Shown here: positions 48,622-58,637 of the stretch, piece after piece
Numbering within the stretch: position 1 is the stretch's first letter
Layout: each line of letters begins with the position of its first letter
Source of the DNA: Zygotorulaspora mrakii
Taxonomy: Eukaryota; Ascomycota; Saccharomycetes; Saccharomycetales; Saccharomycetaceae
Assembly (NCBI RefSeq): GCF_013402915.1
Contig: NC_050723.1
Location: 248,001-312,000 of the forward strand
DNA: 64,000 nt
Direction: 5' to 3'
Made by a program: the position numbers and the translations under genes
Notes under the pieces: model-generated
The model's input: only the letters and a program-made list of their open reading frames with translations
Databases searched by the model: none
What the model was told of the DNA's origin: nothing

Positions 48622-49571
48622 ATAGAATGTTTATTTAAAATTTAAATAGTTTGTACATTAGAACAAGCATCGGCCAAGTGGTGCTACTGAGCAAATATAC
48701 CCACTATTCGAGGCTTTCTTGATTGCCAGTACTTTTCGCTAAAAACTACAAAAGCATACAAGAGAAGCGCTTTTTTCTTTTGAGTCAGAGTCTTCAATAT
48801 TTGAGCTGTTAAAACTGAGTTAGTGATGCATTAATGAATTTACTGAGATATTCAGTTACAGCGAGACACAAATCCTTGCTTCTGCAAATCCTGATATTCA
48901 TGTAACAATTTAATGAGTTGAAGTTGAATGTCAGAAAGAACTCTCTGATTTTTCAATTATACATTAGACGAAACAGACCCATTGGTCCTTTTCGCAAGGC
49001 CATGAATGGTGAAGGCTCACTTTTGTCAAAGAATTGTTCGCGCTATAAGAATAGCCATTTTCCCACGCCCACAGAATCCCCATTTCAGTTGCTAATTTCT
49101 GATACAAGGCATGAACCCTTACCTATTCCTCTCCCTAGGTTCTCCTACTTTGCATGGATTGACAAATGATATGCTCCACTTACTAGGATTGACTGATATT
49201 GCTTACACCTGATCTGTCTTTATTTCTATTGTTACGTAGCTAAAAAAGCTGTTTGAGAGAGTTTTCTGTCGAGATTTTGAAACCAGCTGCAATTTAAACT
49301 GCTAAAGTGTTACAAATTCAGAGTCTTAACTGTTTTTTAAATTCAAGTTGTATAACAATTAGCCGCCGAAGTATCGACTTGAATAGGTGAGCCACAAGAT
49401 TGTGTTACCCGGAGTCAAATATGACACAATACTGCTTTACAAGGAGAACATCAAAGTTATACGACATGATACAGAAAGAAGGAGGGAGTAGACACTTAAT
49501 GGGTGCTGTATTAAGCTGAGAGAAGTGGTTCACAGAGATTTTGTATTGGTGGCACCTGACTTTTAATTGAC
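48622..49571. other. Intergenic region DBP3 to OXR1
   Basis: A 950-base tandem gap. The frame 48918-49169 has no recognisable feature. A Reb1 core TTACCCG at 49405-49411 lies about 160 bases upstream of OXR1. No RNA gene was recognised. Confidence 0.4.
49405..49411 (+). promoter_or_regulatory. Reb1-type site upstream of OXR1
   Basis: Exact TTACCCG about 160 bases upstream of the OXR1 start, a typical promoter position. Confidence 0.45.
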
Positions 49572-50426
49572 ATGTTTGATGTACGGGGCGCATTGAATAA
49601 AGTAAAGGATACCTTTACGCATGAGGACCCCACAAATCGTCGCTCATCAAAGTCTCCGGAGGAAACTTTTAGTAGATCTTCTGATAGGTCTTCGAATAGA
49701 TCTTCAAAGAAATTTGGTAAAGAGGATGGACAGGATGAAGCAGGAGTGAATAGCTTGAGCTATGAAAATGATCAGGATGATGAGAAATGGCTTTCTGTCT
49801 CCCTCAAGGGGTACTCACCGAACACAAAATGCAAACTATTAACACCGGAAATGTGTGATGAGATTCGAACATTAATGCCTATGAGGGTGCAGCTTTATAC
49901 AGAATGGAAGTTATTATACAGCTTAGAACAACACGGAGCATCGTTAAAATCATTATATCATAACGTGGTACCGCAGAGCAAGAGGCCCGCTAGGGTGGGT
50001 TACGTCATAATTATTCAAGATAGAAGACACGGTCTCTTTGGAGCATACTGCAACGAGCCATTTCATCCAACGGAAAATAGACGATATTACGGTAATGGCG
50101 AATGCTTTTTATGGAAGATGGACAAAGTGCCGAATGTGAACATAGGTGAAGAGCGAGAACATGGTCGTACTCCTGACAATAAAGGATCTGATGAGCAAAG
50201 ATGGCAATTCAGAGGGTATCCATTTACCGGATTGAACGAGTTTGCAATATATTGTCAGTCAGATTTTCTCTCAATGGGCGCGGGCGATGGCCATTACGGA
50301 TTGTGGCTCGACGATTCTTTAATACATGGAGTTTCCAATCCAAGTCTCACATTTGGTAATGATGTTCTTAGCCGAGAGGGTAAAAAATTTCATGTGGTCG
50401 CCTTAGAAGTTTGGAAAGTCGGATGA
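49572..50426 (+). CDS. OXR1: Oxr1, TLDc-domain protein
   Basis: 284 residues against about 273 in S. cerevisiae. Oxr1 was named for oxidative-damage resistance and is now known to bind the V-ATPase and promote its disassembly. A variable Ser/Arg-rich N-terminus (about 1-75) is followed by the TLDc domain: LLTPEMCDEIRTLMPMRVQL, then YTEWKLLYSLEQHGASLKSLY, GAYCNEPFHPTENRRYYGNG and the closing SMGAGDGHYGLWLDDSLIHG. In S. cerevisiae it is YPL196W, the upstream neighbour of APL5. Here KXD1 (YGL079W) lies between them, as expected for the unduplicated order. Confidence 0.95.
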   Translation: MFDVRGALNKVKDTFTHEDPTNRRSSKSPEETFSRSSDRSSNRSSKKFGKEDGQDEAGVNSLSYENDQDDEKWLSVSLKGYSPNTKCKLLTPEMCDEIRTLMPMRVQLYTEWKLLYSLEQHGASLKSLYHNVVPQSKRPARVGYVIIIQDRRHGLFGAYCNEPFHPTENRRYYGNGECFLWKMDKVPNVNIGEEREHGRTPDNKGSDEQRWQFRGYPFTGLNEFAIYCQSDFLSMGAGDGHYGLWLDDSLIHGVSNPSLTFGNDVLSREGKKFHVVALEVWKVG

Positions 50427-50486
50427 TAGTGAACTGTGTATGTAAATAGCTTTTTATTTCATTCAGTAGGGCATGAATATTATTCA

Positions 50487-51113
50487 TCATTTATCGTTGG
50501 GCAGCGCATCAAAGTTACGTTCCACTATTTTCTCTTTTGCTTGATTGAACTCTATCGGGTACCTTGTAGCAATAACAGCACTTATCTGATCAATTCTATC
50601 CTTTGAATGTTGCAAGTTTTGTCGAATCGTTTTTGATGTTTGTATGCCATTTTCAAACCTATCTCGGAAATGCGTCAATCGCACTTTGGTAGTCTGTAAA
50701 AGTTGCTTAAGCTCCAAACTCTTGGAATTTATTATGGCGGATGTCTTGGTCTGCAGAGATATTGCCTCGCAGAAGTCTGCACAATCGATTGCCTGTGCTA
50801 AAGACTCAAATATGTATTTTGACACATCAAACATCGAACCGGGATCCTGTGCCTCCGGTAAAAATAAGTTACTAGTCTCAGGAACAATACTATCTAAAAA
50901 GCGATTTTCATTAGATGTATTGTCATTATCTGCTCCGTCAGATCCCTCTGTACTGCTACATTCAGATAACTGCTCTATAATTTCATGCGGCATTGGTATT
51001 GCATAGCTCTGAGAATTGATGCTGGGACTTTGAGACCTGTTTACTTCAAAAGAATGATTTTCTTGATTATCTGTCATTTTAAATGGATCTTGTGAAGCAT
51101 TGAAGTACCTCAC
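50487..51113 (-). CDS. KXD1: Kxd1, BLOC-1 complex subunit
   Basis: 208 residues (about 218 in S. cerevisiae). Kxd1 is a KxDL-family subunit of the endosomal BLOC-1 complex, which regulates the Rab GAP Msb3. Shared motifs include INSQSYAIP near the N-terminus and FDVSKYIFESLAQAIDCADF followed by SLQTKTSAIINSKSLELKQL. The last 80 residues form a predicted coiled coil (FRDRFENGIQTSKTIRQNLQ). Met13 (51077) is an alternative start. Convergent with OXR1, 60 bases away, and divergent from APL5. Confidence 0.9.
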   Translation of the reverse strand: MRYFNASQDPFKMTDNQENHSFEVNRSQSPSINSQSYAIPMPHEIIEQLSECSSTEGSDGADNDNTSNENRFLDSIVPETSNLFLPEAQDPGSMFDVSKYIFESLAQAIDCADFCEAISLQTKTSAIINSKSLELKQLLQTTKVRLTHFRDRFENGIQTSKTIRQNLQHSKDRIDQISAVIATRYPIEFNQAKEKIVERNFDALPNDK

Positions 51114-51307
51114 ACCTTGTCTATTTTGTTGAAAGTTCTCTTCAGCCTTCTACTTAGTTTTTTTTAACAACACGCTGCTACGTGAAATTTGATTCAAAAT
51201 ATACAAACAAGTTCAGTAGAAAAAAAACAGTTAAATAGGTAATCCAAGTAAGCCAATTGTGTTGCGTAAACGTGCTGTCACTCAAAGATCCGTAAATTTT
51301 ACTAGAC

Positions 51308-54106
51308 ATGACATCTTTGTATGCACCTCGGATGGAGGATGCCAAAGGAAGACTGAGACCATTTGGTATATTCTTTGAAAAGACCCTAAAAGATTTAATC
51401 AAGGGTATACGAACCAATAATACAACACCTGAGAAGTTGCAAAACTTCCTAACTCAAGCACTTAGTGAGTGTCGAGAAGAGGCCGCCTCAACCGATTTGA
51501 ATATGAAAACAAATGCTGTATTAAAACTCACGTATTTGGAAATGTACGGTTTTGACATGTCTTGGGCCAATTTCCATATTTTAGAAGTTATGAGTAGTAA
51601 TAAACTACAGCAAAAGAGAGTTGGCTATCTGGCTGCATCACAATCCTTTTACAAGGATCCTGAAATTTTGATGTTGGCTACCAATCTTATGAGAAAGGAT
51701 TTGAAGTATGGCGGGAATCACGATGTCGTTAAAGTGGGAATTGCATTAAGTGGTTTATCTACTATAGTTACATCTTCATTAGCTATGGACATTTGTGATG
51801 ATCTTTTTGTTATGCTCACAAGCTCAAGAGCATATATCAGAAAGAAAGCAATTGCTGCTTTGTTTAAGGTCTTCCTGCAATATCCAGAGGCTTTAAGAGA
51901 TAATTTCGATAAATTTGTCTCTAAACTGGAAGATGATGACACATCGGTTGTCTCTGCTGCGGTAAGTGTTGTATGTGAGCTGTCAAAGATGAATCCAGCC
52001 CCTTTTGTTGTATTGTCTCCACTTCTATATGGCATCCTCGTTTCAATTTCAAATAATTGGATTATCATTAGACTCTTAAAACTATTCACAAATTTATCGA
52101 AGGTGGAGCCCAAGCTTAGGCCAAAGCTTTTACCAAAAATCCTAGAATTGATGGACTCAACAGTTGCTACATCTGTCCTTTACGAATCGATCAACTGTAT
52201 AGTGAAAGGGAATATCCTGGACAAGGATGATTACGATACTGCAATGATATGTCTCGACCGTCTACACGCATTCTGTGACTCCTCTGATCCAAATTTGAGA
52301 TATATAAGCTGTGTTCTTTTTTACAAAATTGGTAAAATAAATACTGATTTTATTTCGAAATTTGATAAATTGGTATTTCGCCTATTAAACGATGTTGATG
52401 TTTCAATTAGATCGAAAGCTGTGGAATTGATTGAAGGTATAGTTAATGGGAATAATTTGAAAAATCTTGTCACGACTTTACTGAAGCAATTTGTTAATGA
52501 GGATGTTGTACTTTTACAAAGCGATTCCACGGGCATAGAATCAAGGGAGATACCTATAGTGATTCCGGAATCATACAAGGTTAAACTAGTTCACACAATT
52601 ATCCGTATATGTAGCATGGACAATTTTATCCATATGACTGACTTCGAGTGGTTCAACGCTGTACTGTGGGATATATCTGTTTTGGCCTCAGATTTACCTG
52701 ACAAGGCATTAGGATTCAAAATCGGCGAGCAGTTGAGAAACATCATGGTTAAAGTTCCAAGTATGAGAGACAGCACACTGTCAACCATTATTAAAGTTAT
52801 ATCTTACGGTAATATCTCAAATAATTTGCCGAGCTTACTCAAAGACTGCTTCTGGTCGCTGGGGGAATTTTCAAATCATATTGACAACGGTGACGACTTA
52901 CTTGAGCTCATGATCAACAGAGAGCATTTATATCCGCCTGAAATTCAAAAAGTTATTATTCCAGCCATTTTGAAGGTGTTCACTAATTGGTGCAATAGCG
53001 CACCTAATCCCAACATTGAGCGTATTGAATTCATTTTGAATGGGCTCCTCAAATATTTTGAGTCATTCACATATTCAAAATATTTTGACATTCAAGAACG
53101 CGCGGTGGAATCTGTAGAGCTTTTAAAGTTAGTTCTTGAAGCTTTGAAGGAAGACGATGAGGGATTGCCTTTACTTATCACTGATGTTTTACCAAGCCTT
53201 TTCAACTCATACGAGCTCAAACCAATATCACATGGAACTCAGCAAAAATTACAGAACACATTAACGGTTGATTGCCAAACTCCATTTTTGACGGAGGCAG
53301 AATTCCAAGCAATTTTAGATCAAGAGGAATCAAATATCGATGATGGTTCATATTCGGACAAATCTCTGGCTCTAGACGATGAGGATTATTATGAAAATGA
53401 AGATACCCGCAACGAGAGACATTCAATAAGTTCTGCATTTAAAGAAGCTGAAACAGAGTCAGATCCATTCATGAAGGAAGAAAAGGAATCAAATCCATTT
53501 TACCTGGCTGATGAAAATGAAGAGAAGAACAATGTTGCTGATTTATTAGACTTCACCGACTCAAAAAATACACCTGAAAGCTCAGTATTCATATCTTTAA
53601 CCAAACACGACTCACCTCAGAAAACAAATGAATCAATCTCTAAAGGTGAAAAGAAAAAAAAGAAGAAGAAGTCTACTACGAAGGTTAAGAAAAGGGTAGA
53701 GATTATTCCTGATGAAATCGTTACCGATAACGAACTTTTAGCTACACAGCAATCAAATCCAAATCTAATAACCAGCAATAATTCTTCATCAACTATCAAT
53801 TCTTACAAGGGTAAAATCAACCTTAAGACAAATACAAAGCTCGCAAATTTCGATTTCTTCAAAAGAAACGATACAGATAGCCTCTCTCCTTCAAATATCG
53901 ATGCAGAAGCTGGGGTTGAAGATCAAATAGAGCTGGAGAAATTGAGAAGTAGATTTGGGAACCAAAGTCTAGGGCATACACAAGCGGGTGAGGGAGAAGA
54001 AGTTATCGTTATCAAGAAAAAGAAGAAATCTGCGAAGAAGAAAAAAACCTCAAGGAAAAAGAAGAATGCAGTCGAAGAAGGGGATTCAGCAATCGGATCT
54101 TTATAG
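51308..54106 (+). CDS. APL5: Apl5, AP-3 complex delta subunit
   Basis: Large delta-adaptin of the AP-3 coat, which sorts cargo such as alkaline phosphatase from the Golgi directly to the vacuole. 932 residues, the same as S. cerevisiae. The N-terminal two thirds (about 20-600) is the adaptin HEAT/armadillo trunk (FFEKTLKDLIKGIRTN, KLTYLEMYGFDMSWANFHIL, AYIRKKAIAALFKVF). A hinge of acidic and Lys-rich stretches (KKKKKKSTTKVKKRVEI and the extreme C-terminus) follows. In tandem with DDC1 (172 bases apart), as YPL195W-YPL194W. Confidence 0.96.
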   Translation: MTSLYAPRMEDAKGRLRPFGIFFEKTLKDLIKGIRTNNTTPEKLQNFLTQALSECREEAASTDLNMKTNAVLKLTYLEMYGFDMSWANFHILEVMSSNKLQQKRVGYLAASQSFYKDPEILMLATNLMRKDLKYGGNHDVVKVGIALSGLSTIVTSSLAMDICDDLFVMLTSSRAYIRKKAIAALFKVFLQYPEALRDNFDKFVSKLEDDDTSVVSAAVSVVCELSKMNPAPFVVLSPLLYGILVSISNNWIIIRLLKLFTNLSKVEPKLRPKLLPKILELMDSTVATSVLYESINCIVKGNILDKDDYDTAMICLDRLHAFCDSSDPNLRYISCVLFYKIGKINTDFISKFDKLVFRLLNDVDVSIRSKAVELIEGIVNGNNLKNLVTTLLKQFVNEDVVLLQSDSTGIESREIPIVIPESYKVKLVHTIIRICSMDNFIHMTDFEWFNAVLWDISVLASDLPDKALGFKIGEQLRNIMVKVPSMRDSTLSTIIKVISYGNISNNLPSLLKDCFWSLGEFSNHIDNGDDLLELMINREHLYPPEIQKVIIPAILKVFTNWCNSAPNPNIERIEFILNGLLKYFESFTYSKYFDIQERAVESVELLKLVLEALKEDDEGLPLLITDVLPSLFNSYELKPISHGTQQKLQNTLTVDCQTPFLTEAEFQAILDQEESNIDDGSYSDKSLALDDEDYYENEDTRNERHSISSAFKEAETESDPFMKEEKESNPFYLADENEEKNNVADLLDFTDSKNTPESSVFISLTKHDSPQKTNESISKGEKKKKKKKSTTKVKKRVEIIPDEIVTDNELLATQQSNPNLITSNNSSSTINSYKGKINLKTNTKLANFDFFKRNDTDSLSPSNIDAEAGVEDQIELEKLRSRFGNQSLGHTQAGEGEEVIVIKKKKKSAKKKKTSRKKKNAVEEGDSAIGSL

Positions 54107-54278
54107 CTGTCTTTTTTTAAATAACTCTTTTTATATAAATGAGATTTTTAATGTCCACACAACTTATCCACATATGATTCCACCGCCTACCTACTCCGCG
54201 GCATCCATAGAAGAGAGACATTTCAAATGTAATCAACAAAACACACTCTACAACAATTCGCTGTTGTGCTGCCTTTCT

Positions 54279-56030
54279 ATGTCATTCAAGGCAACTATCA
54301 CTGGACCAGAAAGGCAGGCACTATGGGCTCGTACTGTTAATGTCTTAAGTAGTCTGAACAAGAATATTATGTTTACAGTGTCATCAACCGAGCTGATTAC
54401 ATGGACTACTGACAACGCAGAGACAGCACTATGCAAGATACGATTTTCCCGACAGTTTTTTGATGAGTTTATTTTCAACCCACATGAAATAATATTTGGA
54501 GAGGAGGGCGTTCAGATCGTCACTGACACTGAAGGAGTAGATCACGGTCTGTATTCATTCCAGGTGAGCGGTAGTTATTTAGGCACAATAACAAAGAAAA
54601 CCGAAGGAGATACCATACAGAAATTCACCATAGCTATTAACAATACAACAACATGTTCGGATTTTTTGGCTAATAGACTTTTGATCTATATGGAAATGGA
54701 ATCTCTAATCTGCAAGCAGCATTCGCTACAACTCGTTCCTGTAAAGTACGATCCAATTATAATAGATATCAAGTACAAGAAGAAATTTTTGGAAGTTTAT
54801 GGATCGTCACAAGATGGAGAGATGATAGATCCTAGACTGGACCAGATTCTCAGAGTCACTGAAGCAGATGTAAGAACAGCATTGTTTCATGAAGAAACTG
54901 AAAAGTTGAACCAAAAAAAAGACCACCTAACGCTTGCAGATGAGATCAATTACATATGCTGTAGTCAAGTTCTCCTCAAAAACTTCATTGATCATTGCAA
55001 CCCTAACCTTACCAGAGAGCTGAAACTAGAAATCAATACAAGCAGGTTAAGTTTGACCGCATTTTCACATGCTGTACATGGTAAAAATAACAAACCACTG
55101 AAAAACGCATTAAGTTTCACCGATACGATAAGCACATTAGATCTGGAGCAATCTTGCTTATTTACTACCATTGATGAGGATACAATGGATGATGACCAAA
55201 ATGTGATAGGCCATAACGCTCAGAAAAGGGAGCATACAAAAAACATAATATTCAGCCTGGCTGACTTCAAAAAGTTTATGAATATAATATCAAGTTGGAA
55301 AAATAGCAACGAAAGTAACGTGGATATTTGGTTTCGGCACAGGGGAGAACCTATCATGTTCGAGGTACGGAAGCCTGATGTAATACTGGAGCTTGTTCAG
55401 GTTACGGTCGCCGACGGAGTAGCAGTGGTAGAAAATATACCACCTAGTAGTTCAGTAAAATGCCAAACCATGATGAAGGGTACGTCTCCTGAAAAGGCTC
55501 GAGCTCGAGAACAAGTTACTAAAGAAGAAATGGGACTACTCCGCATAAGTCCTGTCAAGACCATAGCACCAAACAAAAATAAAAGTAAAAGTCCGTTGAA
55601 ATATGGGAAACCTATAAGTCCGCGAAGGAAAATCAAGAGAGAACTTTTTGTAAATGATTCTTCTCAAGATATCCCTTCTAGCGACGCCAAGAAACAGAAA
55701 CCTTGGACAAGCCTGTCAACTGATTGGAAGGACGACGCTTCTCTGGATAAAAGCACCGATGTAGTGCGGCATGAGGGAGATGACATCAACAATAACTTCA
55801 ATTCTACTATCGCCGAAAAGAGTGCAACAACCGTAGAGTGGGGTGTCACACCACAAGATCACCAGAATAATGAGTCCAAAATTGATAAAAGAAGCCTACT
55901 TCGAAAGGAGAAGTTCAAATATTTTCAAGATCTAAAAACCGAACGAGATGCCTTGAAGAAGAAAGATCCCTCTCAACCAGAGGGTTTCGGGCCCACTCAG
56001 GTATCTAAACCGAAAGGCTTATTTGACTGA
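54279..56030 (+). CDS. DDC1: Ddc1, 9-1-1 checkpoint clamp subunit
   Basis: Rad9-like subunit of the Ddc1-Mec3-Rad17 sliding clamp, loaded at DNA damage, which activates the Mec1 kinase. 583 residues against about 612. I start at 54279 (MSFKATITGP) because it matches the S. cerevisiae N-terminus; the same open frame extends back into APL5 and is not used. Clamp-fold blocks include FDEFIFNPHEIIFGEEGVQI and ADEINYICCSQVLLKNFIDH. The two Mec1-activating tryptophans appear as Trp351 (DIWFRHRGEP) and Trp521 (TTVEWGV), equivalent to Trp352 and Trp544. The C-terminus GPTQVSKPKGLFD matches the family end. Confidence 0.95.
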   Translation: MSFKATITGPERQALWARTVNVLSSLNKNIMFTVSSTELITWTTDNAETALCKIRFSRQFFDEFIFNPHEIIFGEEGVQIVTDTEGVDHGLYSFQVSGSYLGTITKKTEGDTIQKFTIAINNTTTCSDFLANRLLIYMEMESLICKQHSLQLVPVKYDPIIIDIKYKKKFLEVYGSSQDGEMIDPRLDQILRVTEADVRTALFHEETEKLNQKKDHLTLADEINYICCSQVLLKNFIDHCNPNLTRELKLEINTSRLSLTAFSHAVHGKNNKPLKNALSFTDTISTLDLEQSCLFTTIDEDTMDDDQNVIGHNAQKREHTKNIIFSLADFKKFMNIISSWKNSNESNVDIWFRHRGEPIMFEVRKPDVILELVQVTVADGVAVVENIPPSSSVKCQTMMKGTSPEKARAREQVTKEEMGLLRISPVKTIAPNKNKSKSPLKYGKPISPRRKIKRELFVNDSSQDIPSSDAKKQKPWTSLSTDWKDDASLDKSTDVVRHEGDDINNNFNSTIAEKSATTVEWGVTPQDHQNNESKIDKRSLLRKEKFKYFQDLKTERDALKKKDPSQPEGFGPTQVSKPKGLFD

Positions 56031-56167
56031 AACTAAGTTTTCTGACACGCTATAAAAAATATGTAATAATAAGTGGAATATTTTCTATACTCTCTAAAAA
56101 ATTCTCCTATATAACTGCATGATTTTTGAGATTTATGGACAAGCAAATATGAAGTGCGTAGCTCGAA

Positions 56168-56554
56168 CTATTCTTCCTTATCATTAATGGCCCATTTCTT
56201 CTCAATACTCTTTTTCTCTTCATCTGAACTCAAGTAGTTGTAACTCAAAAATCTGTAACCCTGGCCCAATTGTGCCATCTCATTAACTAAGTGGCATCCA
56301 AATAACAAGTAGTTGGTTGGAGTTACTGCCAGAGCATATTTCATGAAAACAGCCGAATATAACACTAGCGCTCCAGTCATCGGTCCTGAAATAACAGTTG
56401 GATCCTTCTTCAAGTCATAAAGAGCCGCAATGGGTATCCCAAAGTTTGATACTGGTCCCCAAAAATGTGTAGTAAAGACGTACTTCAAAGTCTCCTTGTT
56501 GATGTATTTTTGAATGAACGATCTTGTAGCAGCACGTTGGACAGGTTGTGACAT
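56168..56554 (-). CDS. MPC1: Mpc1, mitochondrial pyruvate carrier subunit
   Basis: 128 residues (about 130 in S. cerevisiae), subunit of the inner-membrane pyruvate carrier with Mpc2/Mpc3. Motifs are SQPVQRAATRSFIQKYINKE, then THFWGPVSNFGIPIAALYDL and LFGCHLVNEMAQLGQGYRF. I start at 56554, the MSQPVQ methionine; an upstream in-frame ATG at 56575 adds seven unconserved residues. Matches YGL080W and closes the second syntenic block. Confidence 0.96.
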   Translation of the reverse strand: MSQPVQRAATRSFIQKYINKETLKYVFTTHFWGPVSNFGIPIAALYDLKKDPTVISGPMTGALVLYSAVFMKYALAVTPTNYLLFGCHLVNEMAQLGQGYRFLSYNYLSSDEEKKSIEKKWAINDKEE

Positions 56555-56847
56555 TATCGAACCAATATAATGCACCTTTGCTTCTTCTTACCAAATCTTA
56601 ATCGAGATCAAAAAAACTGAGTATGTGAAGTTGATTATACGTATGTAAGTGTATGAAGCGGTGCAATCTTCGTTACTTTGTCCTGCCACTTTGTACTCTG
56701 GCTGATATCCTTGATGTTTGCGTGTGGAGAGACAATGCGGGTTGATCTTTTGGGAGTTAGGACAATTCTAACCCAACAGAAGAACAGGAGTTAAGCGAGG
56801 AACAATCATATAATAACATTCATGAACGATAAAAGCAAAGAGTTGGC

Positions 56848-58083
56848 GTGACGGTCAGAATGGAAAAGTTACTAAAGTTCAATGCTTCTTCCTGTCGCGA
56901 TGAGCCCATTGCGCAAGATGAGTTGATGGAGGTATGCTATCAGATAAAAAATATAGATACAGAGGCGGCGCCAAGAGAAGTTATAATTGAAACAGTCCAG
57001 AACTTGTCATATAAATCTCTGAATGATAATGGGGTAGGGGAGCTAGTGATACGAACTTTGAAGACATTGCTTTCTAACTCTCAAGTGAACATATGCGAAG
57101 ATCTAATCTCAAGATTAGTCCCAATGCTTCCACGAATAAAAGTGAAAGATGACGCAGGAACAAGCACAAGTCTCAATCCACAACTGGGTATGAGTCTTGG
57201 CGATGACGAAGCTCGCCGGACTTGGAGGATGAATGGTGGGCTCAAAAGCATACCCTTTATGTACGCGGTTCTATTCAATCTCAAACATTCGCAGGTATCA
57301 TCAAATTTATGGTGGATAACACCAGGTATTTTGAATATTTTAGACGACACTACGGATTTGTTAAATATCAGATTGAAGGGTGTTCTCTTGGTCCGAACAT
57401 TTCTGGAGGAATGCTTTGACGACGAGAAGCATTGGATTTCATTTCATGATACAGGATTATATGCACTATATGAGCCAATTTTATTCAATATGTGCTACTC
57501 TTTACCTCCAGGATATTCATCGCAAGACTCTTTGGCAATATGGAAAGTTGTTTTCCCATCTTTAAATGTCCTATATCGCTTGCAATTCAAACATAACGAT
57601 ACTGCGTATAGACATCATTTGGGCAAACTTCTCTCTCAGCTACTTTTACAAAATGTTATTCCTCGAATCAACTTAACAGATGAGAATTTAACATTGTTTG
57701 CACTACAAGCGATAGTTGTAATAATCAAATGTTTGGACACAGCCATTGTGTCACACTTTCAACGCATAGTTTACACTCTAGGTGAATATCTCATAAGGAA
57801 CGCATTTTTCACTGCATTCAGTACATTGATGAACGGAACGTTAGACGTTATCTCGGCCCTTATTGATGTCTGTCCCAGCGAAAGGCTCCTGGCGCACAAA
57901 TACGACATACTTGCCATGATTTTAATAACCTTTGAAAAGTGTCAAACCGAAGGTAAACTGACGGACGACCTAGTAACACGGCTAAAAGATATGGTGCAAC
58001 TATTGGAATCCAAAGGCTGTGATCTAGCAGCTGATAAACACGAGATTCTAAAAACTAAAGATATGCATGATATATTAATTTGA
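56848..58083 (+). CDS. TTI2: Tti2-like TTT complex subunit
   Basis: 411 residues against about 421 for S. cerevisiae Tti2, a subunit of the Tel2-Tti1-Tti2 co-chaperone complex that matures PIKK kinases (Tor, Mec1, Tel1, Tra1) with Hsp90. The sequence is all-helical and HEAT-like, with the family motif NIRLKGVLLVRTFLEE and ALYEPILFNMCYSLPP in the middle. Identity is low in my recall, and the position next to TIM8 and MCM22 (YJR136C, YJR135W-A, YJR135C) carries much of the weight. Met5 (56860) is an alternative start. Confidence 0.85.
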   Translation: MTVRMEKLLKFNASSCRDEPIAQDELMEVCYQIKNIDTEAAPREVIIETVQNLSYKSLNDNGVGELVIRTLKTLLSNSQVNICEDLISRLVPMLPRIKVKDDAGTSTSLNPQLGMSLGDDEARRTWRMNGGLKSIPFMYAVLFNLKHSQVSSNLWWITPGILNILDDTTDLLNIRLKGVLLVRTFLEECFDDEKHWISFHDTGLYALYEPILFNMCYSLPPGYSSQDSLAIWKVVFPSLNVLYRLQFKHNDTAYRHHLGKLLSQLLLQNVIPRINLTDENLTLFALQAIVVIIKCLDTAIVSHFQRIVYTLGEYLIRNAFFTAFSTLMNGTLDVISALIDVCPSERLLAHKYDILAMILITFEKCQTEGKLTDDLVTRLKDMVQLLESKGCDLAADKHEILKTKDMHDILI

Positions 58084-58159
58084 AGGCGACATCGGGTGCC
58101 GAATGCGCTATATACAGATAGAATTAGCGATTTTTACGAACAGTTCAGGATAGTTGAAA

Positions 58160-58423
58160 TTAGTTTAGACTCTGTAGACCCTTTACGATTCTAATATTAG
58201 TATCTAAAAATCTGTTGACACAGTTGTTCAAGCACTGTTCTTCTTGAGCGTTCAAATCGCCGCTATCAACCGTTGGGACACACTCTTTGAAACATGTATT
58301 TGTGAATTGATGAATGGACATTTGCACCTTCTGTTTAGAATTCTCAACTTCCAGGAAAGAAGCGATTTCCTTTTTGGACTTGTCGTCTAACTTGGAAAGA
58401 TCTTGTGGTGAAAACGATGACAT
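58160..58423 (-). CDS. TIM8: Tim8, small TIM chaperone
   Basis: 87 residues, identical in length to S. cerevisiae Tim8, which with Tim13 escorts hydrophobic precursors such as Tim23 across the intermembrane space. The twin CX3C motif is present: CFKEC then CLNNC, 16 residues apart. The end NNCVNRFLDTNIRIVKGLQS is near-identical to the family. I start at 58423 (MSSFSPQDLS); the open frame continues upstream to 58519 but those 32 residues have no counterpart. Confidence 0.97.
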   Translation of the reverse strand: MSSFSPQDLSKLDDKSKKEIASFLEVENSKQKVQMSIHQFTNTCFKECVPTVDSGDLNAQEEQCLNNCVNRFLDTNIRIVKGLQSLN

Positions 58424-58637
58424 AGAGGAATTCGGTATGGTGCTCTGCAAGCACTTGCTTTGTCTTACTTGACTAGTGACATGGAAAGATAAAATATCAT
58501 TGAGATGATGGTTTTTCATGTCGTCATCTGTTACGGGAATATAGCCCTTTTGACAAGCATATTAAGTATTAGGCCCTGTTCGCCAACATTATAGCAGAGC
58601 TGTATATACAAGTAGCTATATACAAGTTCTGTGGTAA

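Noticed and set aside
53988..54278. Upstream extension of DDC1 into the APL5 coding end
   Set aside because: The extra 97 residues have no counterpart; MSFKATITGP at 54279 is the conserved start.
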